A DNA stretch of 11,917 nt from Candidatus Woesearchaeota archaeon (lineage in GTDB: Archaea; Nanobdellota; Nanobdellia; Woesearchaeales; UBA10216): NCBI GenBank assembly GCA_013331515.1, contig DUGG01000053.1, positions 1-11,917 on the forward strand, written 5' to 3'. Positions 1 through 6,600 of this stretch are shown one piece after another (the first letter of the stretch is position 1; every line of letters begins with the position of its first letter). Under the pieces are notes generated by a model. It worked only from the letters and a program-made list of their open reading frames with translations, was not told where the DNA came from and ran no database searches. The position numbers were made by a program, and so were the translations under genes.

Positions 1-1
1 C

Positions 2-610
2 TACACCAGCATAAGCAGGCCGGTTGCCGGAACGCCGCCGCCGTCATACCTTGACAGGTTTGACGCAGTGATATGGAGCACGTCCGCAACCGCACAGGGC
101 ATTGACGAAAGCGGCAAGGCATCGCTCACGCGCTACAACGAGCGCTCAGGCCGCCTGCTCGTTGAGGGAAGTGATGTTGCATTCAGGAACGAAAACAACC
201 GGTTCCTCTGGGAAGTCCTGCACGCGGCACTGGCCAAAGAGCTAAGCGCAAAGGCAGCGGCAGCCAAAGGGGGGCCGGAAAGCGTCTGGATAAGCGCCAC
301 AATCCCGCACCCGCTCCTTGCAGGGATTAAAAGCCCGATACTATTCAACTCAACAAACGACCCGTTCCCTGACGCGGTAATGCCTTACAACGGCGGGGCC
401 GAAGTGGCGAGGTTCAAAGGCCTTGAAGAAAACAGCTCAGCAATAATCGTTTACGAGAGCAGCACGGCAAGGACCGGCTTCCTGCCGTTCAGCATGGAAG
501 CGCTTGAAACAGAAGCTGCCGGAACACTGGCCTCAAACTTCCTCAAATGGCTGCTTGATGACAGCATTGATGACATAACGCCAAAAGGCGTTTATTACGC
601 AAACCCTGTT
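2..610 (+). other. ThuA/GATase1-like domain, copy 1 (N-terminally cut by window edge)
   Basis: A domain within the giant protein. It contains FDAVIWSTSA, then RLLVEGSDV, then a HPLLAGI segment and a closing helix LASNFLKWLL. The same landmarks in the same order (YDVIVWSAG, AILLEGSDI, HPITAGI, LNTIGWLL) recur at 1382-2005, so the two are homologous. The first strand and the helix after it are outside the window. No catalytic Cys elbow is visible, so a structural or binding role is more likely than amidotransfer. Confidence 0.6.
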
Positions 611-3600
611 CCGGAGCCACCGCCAGATAAGTGTGTAGCTGTCTGCATTGGAATGTGGGAAATCATCAAGGGCTCATGCAATTTCAACGAATGCGGAAGC
701 GGTTGCGGGCCAAACGGCTATACGACATTTGGCAGCAAGGCGGAGTGCGAAATATCAGTCAAATTTGGAGGAATCGGAATTCCTGTGGAAGGGCAGTCGT
801 TCGGAATTGCAGCGCTGATTGCGAACACCCGCGAGTTTCCAAGCCCTCCCCAGGCAGAGGTTTTTATTGACGGAACGAAGATTGAAACAACCTCAAAAAT
901 TGTTTCAAAAGACAAAGTCGCTTTCCTTGGAACCGCCAAAATGAGCGCCGGAAGATACCCGGTAAGGGTGATGGCAAACAGCAACTTTGCGCTGGGCGAG
1001 GCAAACTACGTAAACAACGCTGGGGAATACAACCTGACGGTCTATCCTGCACAGCCGGACCTGAGGGTTTCGGGCATATCCTACAGCTACGATGATAGCA
1101 CCTCCTCAGCGGCAATAAACCTAACGGCGGCCAACATGGGAGGCAATCCTGCAACAGCCACGATAAGGGCAACCATGACACTTGAGGGAGCAGCGGAAGA
1201 AACGGCAGCAGAACAAGAAGCTACCTTTGCAGCAGGGGAGGAAAAGCAGCTCACATTCCTAATAAAAGCAAAAAAAGCGACCTATAACGTGAAGGTTGAA
1301 GCAGACCCCGGAAACACAGTTGCAGAATACAATGAATCCAACAATATAGTTGAATCAGCAATATACCTGTGTAACAGGGAAAAAGTGATGGTAATTGACG
1401 ACAACACTGCAGAAATGTCCTCAACCCCCGAGCCGAGCAGCGCGGACGAGTTCATGGACACCATAAGGAAGGGAGGGTACTGCGTTGAAGGATGGAACAA
1501 GAAGGAAAACGGCGAGCCGGCAGCAGCCGCGATGGCGCCATACGACGTCATAGTGTGGAGCGCCGGCGACTACTTCAACGGCACACTCACGAGCAAGGAC
1601 AAGGAAGAGCTGCTCGCTTACACAGGGGCCATACTGCTTGAGGGCTCAGACATAAGCCTTGATAGCTCAGGGGACGACAACTTCAGCATGATTGCAGGGG
1701 CGGAATTCGGCGGCGACCTGCTCCTGAACGACACGGAAAAGCCGGAAGAGCTGGTGCTTAAGGAACACCCCATAACCGCAGGGATAGCAGGAATAAGCAT
1801 AAGCACGGAGAAATCGCCATATCCTGACAGGGCCGAGCAGTCAACAGGACATACCGTAGCGGAATGGGAAGACGGAAGCCAGGCCATAGTCGGCAATAAC
1901 CAAACCGGGGAGAGGAAAACAGCATACTACGCCTTCTCGGTTGACGGCGTGAGCGACCCCGCAGCCATGGAAAAGCTCATACTCAACACTATAGGCTGGC
2001 TGCTCACCAAGCAGAATAGCGAGCCTGAGCTCCATAACATTACGAACATCACGGCAGCAGAAGGGGAGAACGTAACGCTTTTTGCCAACGCAACAGACGC
2101 TGACGGGGACGCCATAAGCTACTCTGTGAACGACTCAAGGTTCAAGCAGAAAGGGCTGACAGGCGAATTTGAGTGGCAAACCGGCTACGCTGACTCGGGA
2201 ATGTACGAAATTGTGGCACAGGCTGGCGATGGAAAATCTGCAACGACGGCAATGATTAACGTGACAATACTGGAAACAAACCGGCCGCCGGTGATTGACG
2301 TATCCGAGGAAGGCGTGTCGATAACAGCAACGCCAAAGATTTTCATGAAGGAAGGCCAGGAGAAAAACCTCAGCGCCTTTGCAATCGACCCGGACGGCGA
2401 CCCGCTCACTTACACGTGGCTGCTCAACGGCACGGTAATTTCGGACACGCAAAAGGTCACCCTGCGCTTCAGGTACAACGAGAGCGGCAGCTACAACCTG
2501 ACAGTCATAGCAAGCGACGGGCAAAGCAGTGACAACAATGAATTCCTCCTCATAGTGCTTGACACCATGGAATGCGACCCTGGAGCGCAAACACGCCTGT
2601 GCGGCAACCAGCAGGGAGTATGTGGAGGAAGCGAGGAAACATGCAACAACACAGGCAAATGGGCTGGATGCACAACAACAGACTACGCAAGCTACAGCCC
2701 GGAATACGAAACCGAAGAAACAATGTGCGACGGGCTTGACAACGACTGCAATGGCGAGGTTGACGATGGCTTCGATGACGTGGACGACGACGGCATTGCC
2801 AACTGCGTTGACAAAGACAACGATAACGACGGAAGCGACGACTCTGAAGACGACATCGTAGGAAACGAGACGGACATAACCATAAAGGGAGGGGATGGAA
2901 AGGCAGAGATTGAGGTTCCCGAACCCGGGAAGGGCAAGGGCAAGAAGAAAATAACGATAACCTCAGGCGGAAAGCGGCTCATTGAATTCACAAGGAACTT
3001 CAGCAAAGGCAACATAACAATCATGAACCTCACCATAGAGAAACAGGATGACGCCAGCCAGGCGGGATTCATCAGGATAAGCGGGCTTGACCTGAGGGGC
3101 GGGCAAAAGACGGCCTACATTGACCGGATAATCCCGGGCTCAAACACGGTGTGCGTGAAGGATGTCGAGATAGCCAAGATAAGCGAGGTGTCAAACGGCT
3201 GCACCGACGAGAGCGAGAAGAGGGTGGAGTGCAAGCCAGGCGAAGGCAAGCCGGCTACCTCAGAATTATGCTTGCCAGAAGACGGCGGAGAAGACGCGCC
3301 AAACTGCGGGGGATTTGCGGAACTCAAGTGCCCTGACGACTTCACATGCAGTTACACCAAAGGCAGCGCCCTGCCCACCTACCCTGGCGAGCAGGGAACA
3401 TGCGTTGCAAGCGACTGCGAGCCGCTGTCATGCACCCTTGACGCTGCACTCGGCCAGTATGCCGTTTCAGGGCTTTACCACTCCGGCGTGCTTGAGCAGT
3501 GCTTTGACAGCGACGGCGACAGCTACCTCCCCACGGGATGCGAGGGCGGGCTGGACTGCAACGACACGGACGGCAGCATAAGCCCAGCCGGAACAGAAAC

Positions 3601-6600
3601 CTGCAACGACCTTGATGATGACTGCGACGGCTCGGTTGACGAGGACAGGGTCTGCAATACACCGCCCAAGCTGAACCCGGTCGGAAACAGGACGGCAGCT
3701 GAGAACGAGCAGCTGGCCTTCTCCCTGTCTGCTGAGGATACCGAGGCAGATGCGCTGATGTTCAACGCAACCTCCCTGCCGCAGGGGGCGCACTTTGACA
3801 ATGAAACCGCCACGCTGGAGTGGACTCCAAACTTCGAGCATGCAGGAACTCATTCTGCAAAATTCCGCGCAAGCGACGGACTGCTTGACGACTTTGAGGA
3901 AATAAACGTGACAGTTGCAAATACCAACAGGATTCCCGTCATTGAAGCGGTTGATGGCAACTTCACGGTTAATGAGAGTGAGAAAGTGAATCTGGCTATA
4001 ACAGCGTCAGACCCGGACGGAGACGGCATAACCTACTCCGTGAATGATACAAGGCTTGCCCAGGACATTGAGAACCCAGAAATGTTCTCATGGCAAACAG
4101 GATACGAAGACTCTGGCAGCTATGTGGTGGCCGTCAACGCAAGCGACGGAGGCCTCTCTGCATACGCTGAAATAACGGTAACAGTCAATAATGTCAACAG
4201 GGCGCCCGTGATGGGTGCCCTTGAGGGAAAAACGAAAATAAACGAAAATGACACGGCCGAGATAATAGCAACGGCAACCGACCCGGATGGCGACGCGATT
4301 GACTTCAGCATAAACGACTCAAGGTTCACCATGGAAAAAATCACACTTGACATATGGTCGGCAAGATATGTCTGGAAAACCGGCTACGAGGACTCAGGAA
4401 CGTACATCGTGGAAGTTACGGCAAGCGACAGCTTCCTGAATGACACGGCAACAACCACCCTGACAGTGGCTCATGTGAACAGAAAACCCTGGATAACCAA
4501 ATTAACAGGGAACCTGACCGTGAACGAGACCGAAAAGGCCACCATTGAAATATTCGCGACAGACGAGGACGGCGATGCGCTGACATATGCGCTAAACGAC
4601 ACCAGGCTTGAGCCGCTCGGCAATGGCATGTTCGAATGGGCAACGAGTTATGATGACGCCGGCGAGTACGAAGTCATGGCGACCGTGAGCGACGGAGGCC
4701 TGAGCGACTCAACCGAAGCAAAGGTAACAGTCCTGAACGTGAACAGGGAACCGTCGATAGAACCGATTGGAAACAGGACGGTGAAGGAGAACGAGACAAT
4801 TGAATTCGAAGTGAAAGCAAGTGACCCGGACAAGGAGGACACTGTCTCTGTGGCAGCAACCATCCCGGCGTCAGCCCAAGGCGCCGAATACGACGGCCAT
4901 GCATTTGCATGGACCACAGACTTCGAGCAGGAAGGCGTGTACGAAATCGTTTTCACTGCCGGCGACGGAGCCGCCTTCGTGCATGAACACGTGAACATAA
5001 CAGTGGAGAACGTGAACAGAAAGCCGGAAATCATCAAAGCGGACAACGTAGAGGTTAACGAAGTCGAGGAAGCGATGATAATCGTAACGGCCTCTGATGC
5101 CGACCAGGACTCAATAAGCTACTCGGTGAACGACTCAAGGTTCACGGCAGAAATCAGCGACGGAGTGACCATAAGCAGTGCCGTTTCAACAGAAAGATTC
5201 ACGTGGCAGACCGGCTACGATGACGCAGGAGACTACGTCGTGGAGGTAAAGGTGACTGATGACCTTGCGGAAACAACAGCCAACATCACGGTGGCAGTGA
5301 AAAATGTCAACAGAAATCCGCACATTGAACCTGTTGAAAACTCAAGCGTGAAGGAAAACCAGACCATAAAAATCCAGGCACAGGCAGCAGACCCGGACAA
5401 GGAGGACGAGGTAAGCTACAAAATCCAGGCACAGGAAACGGCAACAGGGGTGGAATTTGACGGGACAACAGGAAAGCTCGAATGGACTCCAACATTCGAG
5501 CAGGCAGACGAGTATGAATTCACGATTACAGCAACTGACGGAGAACTCAGCGACAGCACACATTTCAACATCACAGTCCTGCACGTTAACCGGGCCCCGG
5601 AAATAGACGGCATGGAAAATTCGCTTACCGTAAACGAGACAGAACTGATCTTCCTGGAAGTGAAGGCGCATGACCCTGACGGCGATGACGTCAGCTACGC
5701 CATCAATGACAGCAGGTTCAAGGAACAGGATTTCCCGAACGCATTCGAATGGGAAACTGGATATGACGACGCCGGAACTTATGAACTGATTGCCAGCGTG
5801 AGCGACGGCGAGCTTGCTGCCACGAGGAATGCAAAAATAACCGTCCTGAACGTGAACAGGCCTCCAGTGATAGAACCAATAGGAAACAAGACTGTAAAGG
5901 AGAACGAAACGCTGGAATTTGAAGTTGACATGACAGACCCGGACAAGGGGACGCTGCTTGCCGGAAGCATTGAAAGCCCTGCCGCCGCTTACGGGCTGGA
6001 GTTTGACGGCGTATTCTTCAGGTGGACACCGGACTTCGAACAGGAAGGCGCATATGAGATAAAATTCACCGTCACTGACAGCGACCTGTCATCCTCAGAG
6101 CTTATCAACATAACAGTTGAGAACACAAACAGGGTTCCTGAGATAGCAGAAGCCGACAAGAACGTGATTGTCAATGAGACAGAAGCCGCAGTTATAATCG
6201 TAACGGCCGCTGATGCTGACGGGGACGCCATGAACATTTCAGTGAACGACTCAAGGTTCATTTCAGCAAAATCCTCCGGCAGCTCAGGCGGCAGTGGAGA
6301 GATTACCTCCCTCAGCGTGAAGGAAACAGAGTCATTCACGTGGCACACGGGCTACGAGGATGCAGGCACTTACAAGGTCAGGATTACCGCGAATGACAGT
6401 GTTGACCATGCGGAAGCCGATGCTACTGTTGTGGTCAGGAACGTGAACAGGCCTCCAGCGATAGAACCGATGCTGAACATCACGGCAAGGGAAAACGAAA
6501 CGTTCACGGCACAGGCAAAGGCGGCAGACCCGGACAAGGAAGATGCCTTAAGCTACTTAATGACTTCCGAAAAGGATGCGGCGGGGACGCTCTTTGACCA

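Noticed and set aside
2559..2861. 100-codon Thr-rich plus-strand frame (many ACA/ACG codons) inside the giant gene.
   Set aside because: The Thr-richness is simply the GAC-rich Asp codons of the MopE/Asp-rich region read one frame off.
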